Assembly: GCA_015179125.1 (NCBI GenBank) | Contig: WHVA01000014.1 | Coordinates: forward strand, 186,001-250,000 | Direction of reading: 5' to 3' | From: Gautieria morchelliformis | Taxonomy: Eukaryota; Basidiomycota; Agaricomycetes; Gomphales; Gomphaceae | DNA length: 64,000 nt | Shown: in pieces, positions 10,867 to 22,309 of the stretch | Layout of the letters: the number at the start of each line of letters is the position of its first letter | Numbering within the stretch: the first letter of the stretch is position 1 | Notes under the pieces: model-generated | What the model saw: the letters and a program-made list of their open reading frames with translations, nothing else | Database searches by the model: none | What the model was told of the DNA's origin: nothing | Position numbers and translations under genes: made by a program

Positions 10867-12484
10867 GGGCCTGAAGAAGACGGGCTTGGTTAGGATGTGC
10901 CTTGCTGTCGACCAAGCCAGCTAAATAGTACGAGGATCGCATGTGAAAGAAGACCATGTCTTGCAGAGATCCGCGATCCAGAACCAAATTCAATAGAGTT
11001 CCTCAGTTCCAGGACCCAAAGACGGCTAGGGCAGGTTGATCATCTTGCAGCAGAGGAGCTTCCGAGGCACAGGTGGATTGAAGTATAAACATAGGTCCAG
11101 GTGAGGTTCGAGACTCTTGAAGGTCGGACTATGTCATTGAGTCAAACCGACAATTACAGTCCGGTGTTCCGAGATCCCGCCAAGATAAGCGAACCCTTCC
11201 AGGCGTCCCGAGATGGTGGATAGACAGACGCGAGCGGAAGGATGTTAGTCGAGGTGCCTAGGAATGATAGCCTAGGAATGATACTTCTGTTCTGGCGGTT
11301 AAAGCGCCTGCCACCGCCGGTAACAAAGGCGCCATTCAAAGAAACACGAACCTAGCGCTGGTGGTATATGTAAAATCGAGAGTGTTGGGAGGCCCGCAAC
11401 GGGAAAGCGTCTTGCAAGTATGTAACCAACCTGGAAGTTACGAGATTCCAAATGTATACTTATGACATTGTATATGGAACTGACCTTGTGGTACCTATCA
11501 CGCTCTGTCAGGCCCCGTCCCAGTCCCTTAAGCTCTAGCCTTGGTCACGGAACTAGTCTGATATTATTAGGACGATCATTCCAACCCATGCGACCTACCT
11601 TTCTTCTTCGGAGCGATTGCTTTACGTTTGATGAAAACGTCTCCTGCCCGGTGACTAGCTGTTTTTGGGACTGGCAAGATTCCCAGCCATAGCGTTAGCT
11701 GACGCGTACGTCTGAGTCGGACCGGCAAGATTGTGCCCTCGCCGCAGTGCGCACGACACCATGTACAAGGTCTAGTCTTAGTACTTTGAAGGATGATTCT
11801 TTGTCGTGTACGGCTAGTACTTGTGTGCCGAAGCTCGGCCTCGAACCAGGAGCATCCGTGGCGGGATCGACATGAGCATGCGTCTTTGCTTCGTACAGTA
11901 CTGTGATGAATAGTAGTCACGCGTACCTGCGTGATCGATTCGTTACATCTCTTCACCCTTCGTAGGCGCTCATAGTTTGGAGCCACTCGATGAGAAATGA
12001 ATAAGTGCAAGTGAATAAATACAAAAAAGTCACCGCCATAGAACAAAAGGATGAAAGGAAAGACACGTCGGCGTAGGCTACGGGCTTTGAGCTTTCTGCC
12101 TTGTATACAGAGTGACCGTGATGGATCGAACTTGTCGTGCCACCGATTCTATAAAGCATCTGGACGGATGCCTAATTACAGCCAGGGCAGCTCTGAACAT
12201 GGCTTTCAGACGGTATTCAGTCGCTGATCAGAAGGCCCTTCATGCACATTTCATCAGTTCCGAGAACACCGGTCATACGCAGGCTGCGATGGAAGCATAA
12301 TTCCAGACCTTCAAAAGTCCATGTTTTTTTAGACAATGATGAATATGACAGCAAGCCTCCCCGGTATATAGCCAATGGTTGCTCCAATCTTCCCAACATA
12401 CGGTAACCGGAACATTCTTAGATCTGAGGGCCTGGCCAACTTCATCATACTCATTCCACGACTTTTATTAACCTCGCACTCTGG
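10867..12484. other. 1.6-kb gap: glyoxal oxidase promoter and GET3 3' end
   Basis: No gene with recognisable domains. The longest open frame (156 codons, 11576-12046, minus) has no domain, no splice logic and biased composition, so I do not call it. A 14-bp tandem duplication lies at 11256-11283. The region upstream of 10866 must hold the oxidase promoter; no obvious TATA box stands out. Confidence 0.4.
11256..11283. repeat. 14-bp perfect tandem duplication
   Basis: Two adjacent copies of GCCTAGGAATGATA (11256-11269 and 11270-11283) in non-coding sequence upstream of the glyoxal oxidase gene. Confidence 0.85.
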
Positions 12485-13926
12485 TCAAGTCTTCTCATTT
12501 GGCGGGACATACGGATCCACAAGCATACGCGAAAACTCCTTTAGTTTCTCCGGTCCCCTTACTTCCTCTGTCAGAAGAGGCAGTCGTATGATGTGGAAGA
12601 ACTCGTCGTAGAGCTCGTGCGCTTCACCAAGGTATTTTTGCTGCATCTTGTACCGCACTTGACAGTGTTCGCAATTCGAGTCTATCGTTACGTTACCTTT
12701 CGTGAGCACCGAGGCGTACAAACAATAGTTAGATTCTCACCCTTCTTAGGGAACAGTAACTGGTTCACAACAATGTTGTGCGTATCGATTTCGTATGTCG
12801 TCAACTCCTGTACCAGCCGCTCCGTCTCGTATAACGAAAGGAATTCCGAAATGCACACGCAAACAAAAGTTGTTTTTTCCTTGTCGCCGGACTAGTGTCA
12901 AATGGCGAGCCCCAACGAGATATCTTACTGACTTACAGGATCCTTGAACTGCGTGTTAACTTCAGTGATCACTTCTCGCATCCCTTCGAGCTTCGCAAAC
13001 ATGTCTTCCTGAGAGCCTTGTGGGGCACCCATCATGGCGGACATCTGGCAATGTGTTAGTTCATGTGACTAGTAGGACTGGGTTGCTCAACCTGGTTAAT
13101 CATTGGCCCAAATCGTCCACCAAGCGCGCTCAACTTCCCTAGTGCCTTTTCCAATACGGACGGGAACGAAAGGAATCGTAGTGTATGTCCCGTTGGTGCG
13201 GTATCGAACACGATCACAGAGTATTCCATAGATTTTACATGCCTATGCAGGACGCGCGGTCGGTATCAATTTGTTGCCTTATGCACGGTTGCACTACGCA
13301 CTTCATAATTTCCGCAAAGCCCATCGCTTCGTCTACACCGGGTATAGCGAACGCCAGATCCTGCATCATGCCTCCCATCATCCCGCTGTTATCCGCTTCA
13401 TCCAACAGTATAACGTTAGCCCAGATGTCAGGTACAAAGTGATACTACGCACATTGCTCTACCATTTCCTGCAGCGAGCTGCTGGGGTCGATTTCCATAG
13501 CATAGAGGTTGTCAAACCCGTTCACGCGGGTTGCGTCTTTGGAGAATTTCTGACCAAACGCGTCAGACAGATTGTGGGCAGGATCTGTCGACTGTGCCGT
13601 TATGGAGTATGAGAAAAAGACCTGGCTAGGTGTCAAATTACATACAATGAGCAGCACAGATTGGCGATGGGCAGCTAATTGAATGGCCAAGGAACACGAT
13701 GTTGTTGTTTTGCCTACCTCGCCAGGAAAATGTCAGCGTAGCGGCGGTTAACCAATGATGCCCAGACTGACCGACTCCACCCTTGCCTCCTGCACACCAC
13801 ATCCAGTAGTTTAGTAGTCATTGTCAAAGATGGTGAGGGATTAGACATGCCACAGAAGATCCATTTCAGGGTCGTTTGATCCAGGACATTCTGTAGTGTT
13901 GGTGGCAGGAGGTCCTCCGAAGACAT
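12485..13926 (-). CDS. GET3: GET3/ASNA1 ATPase, tail-anchored protein targeting
   Basis: Cytosolic homodimeric ATPase that carries tail-anchored proteins to the GET1/GET2 receptor of the ER. The start at 13926 gives [20 protein letters not shown], then KWIFCG spliced through two small exons to the deviant P-loop GGKGGVGKTT. It continues with [18 protein letters not shown], the switch [37 protein letters not shown], the switch [19 protein letters not shown], and [21 protein letters not shown] in the client-binding helices. The end has [19 protein letters not shown] (first Cys of the expected CxxC zinc pair is spliced here) and [12 protein letters not shown]. The first intron appears to use a GC donor (GCATGT) because that is the only junction restoring GGKGGVGK. 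It is head-to-head with SRP68. Confidence 0.95.
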
Positions 13927-14169
13927 TAAGGTTTGTAGATAGTATTAGTCTAAGAGCAAGTCTAGACGTCTAAGTAGTACTATGGGGGTCACCGGTGAAG
14001 ACTGCCACGTTCCGGCGTCTACTGGTGTAGTCTCGTTCCTGCTTTTACTTTCTACACCGTTCGCCAGTGCCCTCGGAAACTCCTGGACCTGGCACGTAAG
14101 TCTGTTTCAGTTCTGTATGGGAATATGACCCTATGGTCCTGATTGATTGTATGTCAGTTACAGTTTCCT
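13927..14169. promoter_or_regulatory. Divergent promoter, GET3 / SRP68
   Basis: A 243-bp shared upstream region for two ER-targeting factors. An open frame from 13981 (MGVTGEDCHVPAS) ends at a GTAAGT near 14096 and may be 5' leader with an intron. No TATA box is evident, which fits housekeeping promoters. Confidence 0.45.
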
Positions 14170-16342
14170 ATGTCTAATACACCGAAAAGCGGTCACAGCA
14201 GCTTTCGACGTGAGACCCTGGGAGCACAGTTCGCTTCATGCCCTGACATTCTTTGCAGCTCTTCATATTATCAACGAAGAGCGGAGCGCACATGGCCTAC
14301 GTTATGGCGACTACACTCGCTACCGGTACGTCAAGCATCGACACAGGCTAAGTAAGCTAGGCAGCTAAGTTGCGTGTACAGGAAACATTGTGCTCACAAA
14401 ACACATCGGCTCCGTTCCACCTTGAAAATGACACATGGCAAAGGCCGTGAGTTCAAGAAACTTCCCCAGACAGCACCAGAGAGTGCAAAGGATGGGCAGT
14501 ATGTACATGTTGCATTGCAATGGCGTGTTTGATGCTCACTGCCTTACAAGCCTCCAACTTCTTCTTTTCGAGAGCGAGAGGGCTTGGGCTCACGCGCAGG
14601 AGCTGTCCGCAGCAGATGAATCGCGCCGCTCAACGGCGCGGTACCGTCGCTCTCATAACTATCTATCTCGCTTATTGACTCTCGCTCGTTCACCCGCGCT
14701 GCCACTACCGCTCTCTTCCCAAGCTACGGTGGAGCTCATCATATATGCACTGATTCACACCGCCCGCTTTAATCTACGCCGACCTGCTGCCTCAACAGCA
14801 GCTTATTATGGGCTAGAGCATGAGTCCGGGGCTAACGAATCCGAAAGTGAGGGTGAAACTTCCGCTTATCCGCTTGTTCAGCTCGCCGTAGCATACGCGC
14901 TACTGGACCAGTTGGAGAAGACCGCGCGCACGAGCAAGGAAGTTGCCCTTGCACGTGCATTCAAGGATGAGATTGGCCCGGAGATCCGATGGTGTATACA
15001 CGAATTCAATCGTGGAACTACCGCAGGAGACGAGGGCGAAATCGAGCTCGCGAAACATGTACTGGCATGGAAGAAAAGGGAGTGGGATGTCGAAGGTATC
15101 GTCGGTGATGTAGCTCCAGCGTATGCGGAGCGAGTTGTGAAAAGCTTCGGAACGCTCGTCAGTGGATTAAAGAACGAGGCTGCAGGTGGCGGCGGACCGG
15201 CTGTCAGAAAACAGATCCTGGAGGATCTCATTTGGGATGGCGAGCCGGTGCCAGTGCGGAACCCGGAGTTGGTGGATGTACTGCTGAAAGTACAGGATGC
15301 TACGAGGAAATTGAAGATGGGCGCTTCACCTGAAGAAGGGGGTGCCGAAACCAAAGCAGGGAAAGGTAGAACAGCTCGAGGGCGGATTGCCAAGTATGAT
15401 GGGGTGTTACAATCCTTGAGTGACGCAGTAGATCAGGCACGAAAGCTGGCTGAGGCTCAACAAGTATGGGTGGTCTAAATCTTAGAACATCCCCTTAACT
15501 GAATGTGGTCAAATTTGCAGGTCAGCGGATCGTCCCCAAATGTGGCGCCTGGGGTTGGAAACCGCGACATCCAATTCATGTATGGCTATTTGACGTACCA
15601 GCACCTCACGTTTCGCATAGAGCGGGACCGCTTATTGCTTTCTGCGCTCTCTGAAGACACGGCCGAGAAGGGGAAGCAAGTTGCTCCGCAAAACACGGCG
15701 TCCATCCTGCACCTTTTGTCTGGCGTGCTGCAGTCATTGTCGCAGACTCTGACACTGCCGATCGCAGATGAATCAGCCGACCTTTCCACATTGCTTTCGA
15801 CGCGTCTCTCGCATGCCAAGGCAGCACGCGCGCTATATCTCGCGCGTGCATACGCCGACAGCTCACATAGAAAATATGCTGAAGCGGTGTCCCTTACGCA
15901 GCGAGGGCAACTGCACATACGAGAAGCACGGTCGACGCTTTCGATTCTCCCTGGAGACTCGACTTCTATGCCCCAATTGCGATTTTACCCGTTGGATGCC
16001 GAAACGTTGAATGAGCTGGAAGGACGGCTTACTGGAGACGAAGAAAGGTACAAGAAAGAATGGTTTGGGTACAACGGCGGTGTCGTCGGACCTCCCGGAG
16101 AACAAGGTGGCAATGCAAAGCACAAGAAGCCGCTGTTCTTTGACATTGCATTTAATTACGTGGAACCTCCAATGGACAGGCTCCGCGCACGGGCTGGGTT
16201 GCCCCCTCGGGAGGAGGAGGCAGGTGAGAGCATGAAGGCGAAGGCGGAGAAGGAGGAGGAGCACGAGGAGGTAGTGGAGGAGACGCCCGCACCACGCAGC
16301 GGACTGTCAGGGTTCCTCGGGAGCTGGTGGGGCAGGCGGTGA
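14170..16342 (+). CDS. SRP68: Signal recognition particle subunit SRP68
   Basis: RNA- and SRP72-binding subunit of the signal recognition particle, acting in co-translational ER targeting. Five exons (14170-14209, 14259-14325, 14382-14498, 14551-15463, 15521-16342) sum to 1959 nt, giving 652 residues in one frame. The N-terminus has the conserved RNA-binding helices: LHIINEERSAHGLRYGDYTR then KHCAHKTHRLRSTLKMTHGK. The middle has LVQLAVAYALLDQLEKTA and the TPR-like helical repeats; the C-terminal exon has FMYGYLTYQHLTFRIERDRL, KPLFFDIAFNYVEPP and the conserved end SGLSGFLGSWWGRR. A charged Glu/Lys stretch precedes the end. The ATG at 14170 was chosen because its 40-nt exon splices in frame to the conserved region with a textbook CTGAC branch site. 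Confidence 0.95.
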
Positions 16343-16509
16343 AACGCGTTTTGATCATGTGTCCGTGTGTGTCCCTGTATTGCTACGATATGACGTCAAA
16401 CAGGCACACATGGGCGATGACGTGTTGGGCTGGACCTGCTTGTGACGTGTGTGACCGGGTACAGATGGAAGTGGATACTTTGCAGAACGTCGCAAGACTC
16501 TAGACCGAC

Positions 16510-19500
16510 ATGGATTTCTTCTCTGCCCAGCACGTTCCCCATCCACCGTCTGCCCCTACATCCCCCAGTTCTTCGCTCGACCCCTTTGCTCAAGAAATTG
16601 GTCGGCGTTTTTCCCTTCCTCAGACCCAGCCCGTCATTACTGCTCGTCTCTCTCCAGCCACGTCAACGTCGGCATCGTCGACGACGACAACGACAACGAC
16701 AACCTCGCCGCCTCCCTCGCTTGCTACACCCCAGGCAAGACTTATTAGTCTATCACTGAGGTCCCAGCCGTCCACGCCTGGGCGACAACAGCAACAGCAA
16801 CAGCAACATCTTCACGCCAGGCTCACATCCGTCGAGCCAAACTCCCTTGTCCCCGTGCTCGCAACTCCCGGTATTCTAGTGCTTGATATTCGCCCACATG
16901 CCACATTTACCCAGTCGCGGCTCCCGCATGCTTTGTCTCTCTCGGTACCCTCCACCCTGCTCAAACGCCCCGCCTTTTCCCTTAGCAAACTAACCGACAT
17001 GCTGCCGTCCTCTTCGGGTCGTCGTCGCTTCTCTGCCTGGAAATCCGCCTCAAGGATCCTGGTTTATGACGCTGATTCGCACACAATCCCAGAAAGCTCG
17101 AATATCCTTGGCCTCCTCCGCAAATTTGAAAGCGAGGGTTTCAAAGGCGATCTGGCCTGGCTCAAGGGTGGATTTGCTAGGGTCTGGCGTGAACAACGAT
17201 TCATTGTCGATGACGGCCCTCCATCCCCCGATACTTCCGAAGAAGAAGAAGACGCCGGCGGCGGCTATTTGCGCGCAAAGAAACTCCCTTCCTCTGCTTT
17301 CCAGCAAGTCTCTACTACCACGGCCGCTCAGCGACCCCGTCTCGGCACTTCCGCTGTCCAGCATAAACCAGTCGCCCCCGCCCCCACCTCCACTCGCCCT
17401 GTTGCCGCGAACCCTTTTTATGACAATATCCGCCAGAATCGCGAGCTTGAGCACGGCATCACCCAGCGCATTCCCCTTCGACTTCCGGCCTCTGTTATCG
17501 CTCGCAGGGATGACTTGCCATTTGACTGGCTCAAGGAGATTGTTGACAAAGCCGATGCCGAGGAAGGCACGGAAGCACTTGCCATGCAATTCTACATGAT
17601 CGAGCTCCGCGAGCAGCGCAGGTTAATGGGTGTCATGGACCACCACTCCCGTGAGGCTGGCTCTGTACTTGACCAGCGTGGAGCGACACCATTTCCATAC
17701 AGCATCACAGCCGGCGTCGAGAAAGGATCCAAAAACAGGTGAGCCTGTTTATGATGCGCTTGAAACAGGCGCTCATGTTTATAGATATACCAACATCTGG
17801 CCATTTGAGCATGCACGCGTCCGGCTGAAGTCATGTAATGTGGACGACGGATCAGACTATATCAATGCCTCGCACGTACAGCCGCTTGGGACCCGCCGAC
17901 GCTACATAGCAACGCAGGGCCCTCTACCGACAACCCTGTCCGACTTTTGGTCGTACGTCACTAATCAAGATTTATTCTTTCTCTGCCTTACTTCGCCCCT
18001 TATTTCCAGGTTATGTTGGGAACAACATATTCGCATCATCGTCATGCTCACAAAACAAGTGGAAGGTTCTACGGAAAAGTGTAGCTGCTACTGGAAGCAG
18101 ACTTCATACGGCCCGTTTCGACTAGAACTTGTCTCATCCTCTGGTGCAGAAGAATCAGAGGCCCGGCCCTCCCCTGCACATTCGGGCTTTGACTTTGGGT
18201 TGTCGCCTGGTGCACCAAGCCACGATAAGGCAACTGTGCGTCGGACTTTTCTCCTTAGCCATACCGGGCACCCGGAACAGCCGCCGCGGGAGATTACCCA
18301 GCTACAGCACCTCGCATGGCCTGACTTTGACGTGCCGGAGGACTCTCGTGGGCTTCTGAATCTCATGCGTGAAGTCGACGTCCTGCGCTCCGGAGTGGAT
18401 CTTGAAGACCATCACCCCGAAGCCACCCGTACTCCTGTTTTATTACATTGCTCAGCGGGTATTGGCCGTACAGGTGGATTCATAGTAGCCGATGCTGCAC
18501 TCGATGGCATTAGGCGTGAATTGAGGAACCGTCGTGCAGGAGGTCAAAGGGGTGAGGCGGATGCTAACGCATTGTCATCACGGGCATCTTTGACATCGAG
18601 TTTGCGACGCACCCTGACAGCTAGTCCTAGCCCTATGGAATTGGATAGTCTGGAGACAGAGACACGAAGGACGCGTGATTCCTCTTCAGTGCGTAGAGCA
18701 TCCATGGCAACTTCCAAGGCGTCGAGGGGGTTATCCATTCGACGACACCACAGAGACTGCAGCGCAACGGATACAAGCGTTGTCCAGTCCGACGACTCTG
18801 GAACTCGGTCCCTGTCCCCTGGGCCTTCCGTCCCTGGAACAGCGTCAGGTTCGTCAAATGGGTCGGGACTGCGCGGATCGGTGTTTGCTCCCGACGCAGA
18901 GTTACGAATGCCTTCCCCACAACCAGGGGGGATGACGCCACGGAGATCTGTTGTGTCGCTTTTGGCCGAGCCAGAGCCAGCGTCTCTACCCGGATCAGCT
19001 GCAGGAGCACTGAGCAAATTCCGTTTGGCATTGACGTCGCGCGCGGGCGAAACGTCTGCCTCGACATCCACGACACACCTTCTCTCGGTGTTTAGTGCGA
19101 GTTTGGACAAGTCGACTGCTGCGACATCATCGTTTCCCGTTTCCGTTGAGTCATCGCGCTCGCCGTCACCCGCAAAGGACGCTGAACAGATGCAGAATAC
19201 AACCACCTTCGATTATACAGACCCACGCCGTCTGCATGACAATGCGAGCCCAGAGCCGTTGTCGACTTACCCCGAGCCTGTGCGCAGTCTGCTTGAGGAT
19301 ATGCGTGAACAGCGTATGAGCCTCTGCCAGAGCCTGCGACAGTATGTTTTTGTACACCGCGCAATCGTGGAAGGCGCTTTGGATATTGTGGACGAGGAAC
19401 TTCGTTTAGCGCAGCAGGACGACAGCCCCAACAACGGCAAGCGTGGTCCAAGTCCGACTGAGTTGCTGATGGAGGACAAGCGAGGTGCGGTCAGGCTGAC

Positions 19501-19573
19501 GAAACGACCGAGTTTTAAGCGAAGAGAGCGCAGCAATACGTTGCATGGTGCCGGAAGCGTGGTAGCGTCATAA
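16510..19573 (+). CDS. Protein tyrosine phosphatase with N-terminal rhodanese-like domain
   Basis: Probable MAP-kinase-type tyrosine phosphatase. Exons 16510-17738, 17785-17952 and 18010-19573 sum to 2961 nt, giving 986 residues. The N-terminus is Ser/Thr/Pro-rich with Thr and Gln runs. A rhodanese-like domain (about residues 110-240) follows: ILVLDIRPHATFTQSRLPHA through GDLAWLKGGFARVWREQ, without an evident catalytic Cys, as in docking rhodanese domains of MAPK phosphatases. The PTP domain has YTNIWPFEHARVRL, the pTyr loop DYINASHV, YIATQGPLPTTLSDFW, the WPD loop HLAWPDFDVPED and the P-loop HCSAGIGRTGG, so it should be active. About 240 residues of Ser/Arg-rich sequence are inserted before the Q-loop (QRMSLCQSLRQYVFVHRAIV). 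This resembles yeast Ptp2/Ptp3 and fission yeast Pyp1/2 in layout. Confidence 0.9.
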
Positions 19574-19851
19574 CATCACCGCTACGGTTGTTTCTCGCAA
19601 CCGCTACGACCTTTTCCCTCCTTTCTCGTTGTAATCCCACCCCATCTCACCCGCACTACTACCTTTATTCCCAGCATCGAGTCATCTCGTGTTCTTGGTA
19701 ATTTCCCCTTTATTTTTTCCTCTCATGGTGCACACTGCTATTTGTCGAGTCCTTAGATGAGACAACGCTGTCTTCTGTACTTAATGGAAGTGTATTACTG
19801 GTTACCGATTATTGGTGTCCGCGGTTACTACCTGAGCTTCAAATTCTTGCC

Positions 19852-20655
19852 ATGTCGTCGTTCCCTGCTTTACCTGGATTCTACAAGTTGTTGTTCTTGC
19901 ATCTGGAACCTAGTAGGCATATGTGCCGTATAATGTTTACCCGCACATATCTGAACTCTGTGCCTTAGTCTCCACCGTCTCACCTGCCTTCCTGGCGTGG
20001 ATATTCCCAGGCGCAGCTTGGTTCCACTCAGAGCTTATTCCCTCTGATTCACCCAAGCATGGTACTCTGGATGCGAGGACAACAATGGCTATATGGCAGT
20101 TGGCGAATTGTTGCTATTTTTCTCTTCGCTATTAGATACCGCAAATCTCTAACGAGCTCATCGACTCTTCCCTCTTTAAGGCTACTTCCTCTTGGGGCTT
20201 ATTTCATCTCTAGTCTTCAGAGCCGTGAGGGATGCACTCCGCCATGATCCTGTTGCGCAGGAGAAGATTGTGCGCGCATCCTTGACGGCGCTAGCTATCG
20301 CAGACGTACGTATTTCGGAAACTGTACACAAATCCGCTTAAGCCTCACCTTTCACGCAACCTGCAGGTGTCACAGTGGGCCCATTGTATTTGCCCTTGAC
20401 ATTATTTGACTACGCCTTTCCAGTGTAGGATTGTCATTGATCGGCCTGCCAGCAGACATAAGAGCCAACCCTTTATCGTGGAATCCGATGACGCATGGCA
20501 ATGTGACTTTCACTACTTTCTTGTTCCTTGTGAGGTCAGTGGGATCATAGTCTTGAAAATACGTGGCTCTGATCCGTACCAGAGTGTCGTGGCTCGCGGG
20601 CATTGGCCGCAAGACATATACAACATCATCAACGGTGAAGACCAAATTAAAGTGA
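19852..20655 (+). CDS. DUF7704-type small membrane protein
   Basis: Small integral membrane protein of a basidiomycete family (DUF7704, recognised from memory), function unknown. Five exons (19852-19912, 19969-20109, 20181-20309, 20429-20534, 20583-20655) sum to 510 nt, giving 169 residues. It begins MSSFPALPGFYKLLFLHLEP, then STVSPAFLAWIFPGAAWFH, DARTTMAIWQLANCYFLLGL, ISSLVFRAVRDAL, RASLTALAIADVRLSLIGLP, NPLSWNPMTHGNVTFTTFLF and ends LVRVSWLAGIGRKTY plus a basic tail. Four hydrophobic segments are apparent. The intron at 20110-20180 has an unusual GTTGCT donor, and the next intron (20310-20428) is long for this locus at 119 nt. Without splicing no exon looks like a gene, so it is easy to miss. 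Confidence 0.85.
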
Positions 20656-21058
20656 GGGAGAGGAAGGGCCGCCATCGAGTTACAAAGTACTAATACAGGC
20701 TTGTCAGGAAATAATGTGTCAGTCGGTATATTCCTGGGGGCAGAATCTAGTCACAGGCCTTCTGCATATCAAGTGGGAGGCTAGGCCGACAAGTGGACGC
20801 CGAAAAAAACAGACATTACAGTTCAAAAGCTCTATAGCACACCTCATTCCAACATCCTATGTACCCGTGAAATCCACAACAAGAAGTCTATACCAGCCTG
20901 ATCGAATCCCTAGGCGTAGTCGATGCTATTTATTTCCAGCGCCTCCAGAAGGGGATGACTTCTCAGCTTCTTTGCGCTGTAAACGATGAATGCGAAGCAG
21001 TCAAAATTGCAAGAAACCAAGAGCCGATAAGAAACAAAGACAGAAAAGCACTCATCGC
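20656..21058. other. Convergent intergenic region
   Basis: Between the DUF7704 gene and the SERF-like gene, which converge. No domain-bearing frame is seen; a 91-codon frame at 20714-20989 looks random. Confidence 0.4.
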
Positions 21059-21323
21059 TTATGGTTCGGCACGCACTTTTTGCTTTTCACGAAGGGCTTC
21101 AGCATCTCTGTAATGAAAGTTACTATACGCAAAAGCTTCCTAACTTTGCACACGTACGCTTCCTTGCGTTTTTGGAGACTTGAGCCACTCTCCTTCTTGC
21201 CTTTATTGGCAGCAGCGAGCTTCTTCTGCGCCTTCAAGCGGTCCTGGTCCCTCTGATTACCACCTAAATGACAGTGATGAGATATTAGGGGAGGTGAGGA
21301 GAGTAGCCACGCGCACGAGTCAT
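21059..21323 (-). CDS. SERF/4F5-type small basic protein
   Basis: Very short charged protein of the 4F5/SERF family, nucleic-acid-binding and able to alter amyloid assembly in studied members. Three exons are needed: ATGACTC (21317-21323), a middle exon from about 21269 to 21153, and a last exon ending at 21059. Donor GTGCGC and acceptor TTTAG restore the hallmark MTRGNQRDQDRLKAQKKLAA, followed by GKKESGSSLQKRKEA and RDAEALREKQKVRAEP. The total is 54 residues, close to the normal family size. The 7-nt first exon means that ordinary gene finders may skip it. It is divergent from NPL4 across about 1 kb. Confidence 0.85.
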
Positions 21324-22309
21324 AGTAGACAGCTACTGTATAGTGGTCGTCGTGCTAAACGGTATCCTGTACAATTGTGATGTGACAAACGTGTGACAGC
21401 GCGACGGTCGACGATGACTTCCAAGGTACAGGGAATATGCAGCGCATCTCGAAACTGCGGGCATTTATAATAACAGCACCCTTGGACTATCTGCCTCGAG
21501 CCCATCGATTGAGAAGCCTTCGTTATCGATATTATTTCATTTCTCTTGATCGGATCGCAGTCAGCTCTACCATCGGACAGGGTTTGTCCTAGGCCTGTTT
21601 GTCATTGACATTTATCGTGTGCATGTCCAGCACCAGCCAGACTTGTTCCCGTTTTCATCTCGTTAACTTTTCGACATCAGAACGAGAACTTTCTGCAGCT
21701 TGCCACCTATATGTTCAATATCATGTTAGTCGTGTCCATGACCTCGTCTGGCTGCCATGCAACGTTAGTAAGTATATATCTACTATCATCACTGTAACAC
21801 TTGCTTCTCGTTTGGCCAGCAGTATTGATTTCAAACGAGAATCTGTACTGCCTTTATAGAAGTCTCACACTCGTGGTTCAAAATTTTCGCTTTTTGGATG
21901 TTGCCGATCACAAAAGCGTAAATACCAGCATGCGGCGGTGTGAACTATTGAGCTACAGCCTCACGTCCTCTGCTTGGACGCGGTTCTAAGCCGTTCTATT
22001 AGTTCCTAAAGCGGGCAGACTCGACAAGACGGAGTAGGGCAAACTTATCGGGACACGAGCCTATATCTGCCACGACGCATCTATAGGCTCTTGGCTGGTC
22101 TGTTTGATGCTATCACATAGTAGCCTCAGGCTGGCTACCATGCTATCCTCACAAATGTCGTCGATGTTTATGTAATAGTTATCGAGCGCTTGCCATGAAC
22201 TTTAGAATGCAAAAGGCGGACTACGCCATAAAGTCGGTTCGCTGACGTACGTGTCGACGCGTTTTCGTCACGTAGGACGCGCGGTCTTATTGACTTGCTT
22301 TCGACTGTC
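21324..22309. other. Divergent ~1-kb region between SERF-like gene and NPL4
   Basis: Contains the promoters of both genes. A short spliceable frame on the plus strand (21623-21989, with a good GTAAGT donor at about 21769 and a CCAG acceptor at about 21821) gives about 105 residues with no recognisable domain; it is listed under findings rather than called as a gene. Confidence 0.4.

Noticed and set aside
11800..11870. tRNA-like T-arm (GGTTCGAGGC) on the minus strand
   Set aside because: No matching acceptor or anticodon stem could be folded around it.
11576..12159. Minus-strand open frames of up to 156 codons between the glyoxal oxidase and GET3 genes
   Set aside because: No domain, no splice pattern, no ATG at the frame start and composition of non-coding DNA.
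20290..20440. Apparent break in the DUF7704 reading frame
   Set aside because: A 119-nt intron with donor at 20310 and acceptor at 20428 restores the frame, and the exon sum is a multiple of three.
20370..20700. 101-codon minus-strand frame
   Set aside because: It is the antisense shadow of exon 4-5 of the DUF7704 gene.
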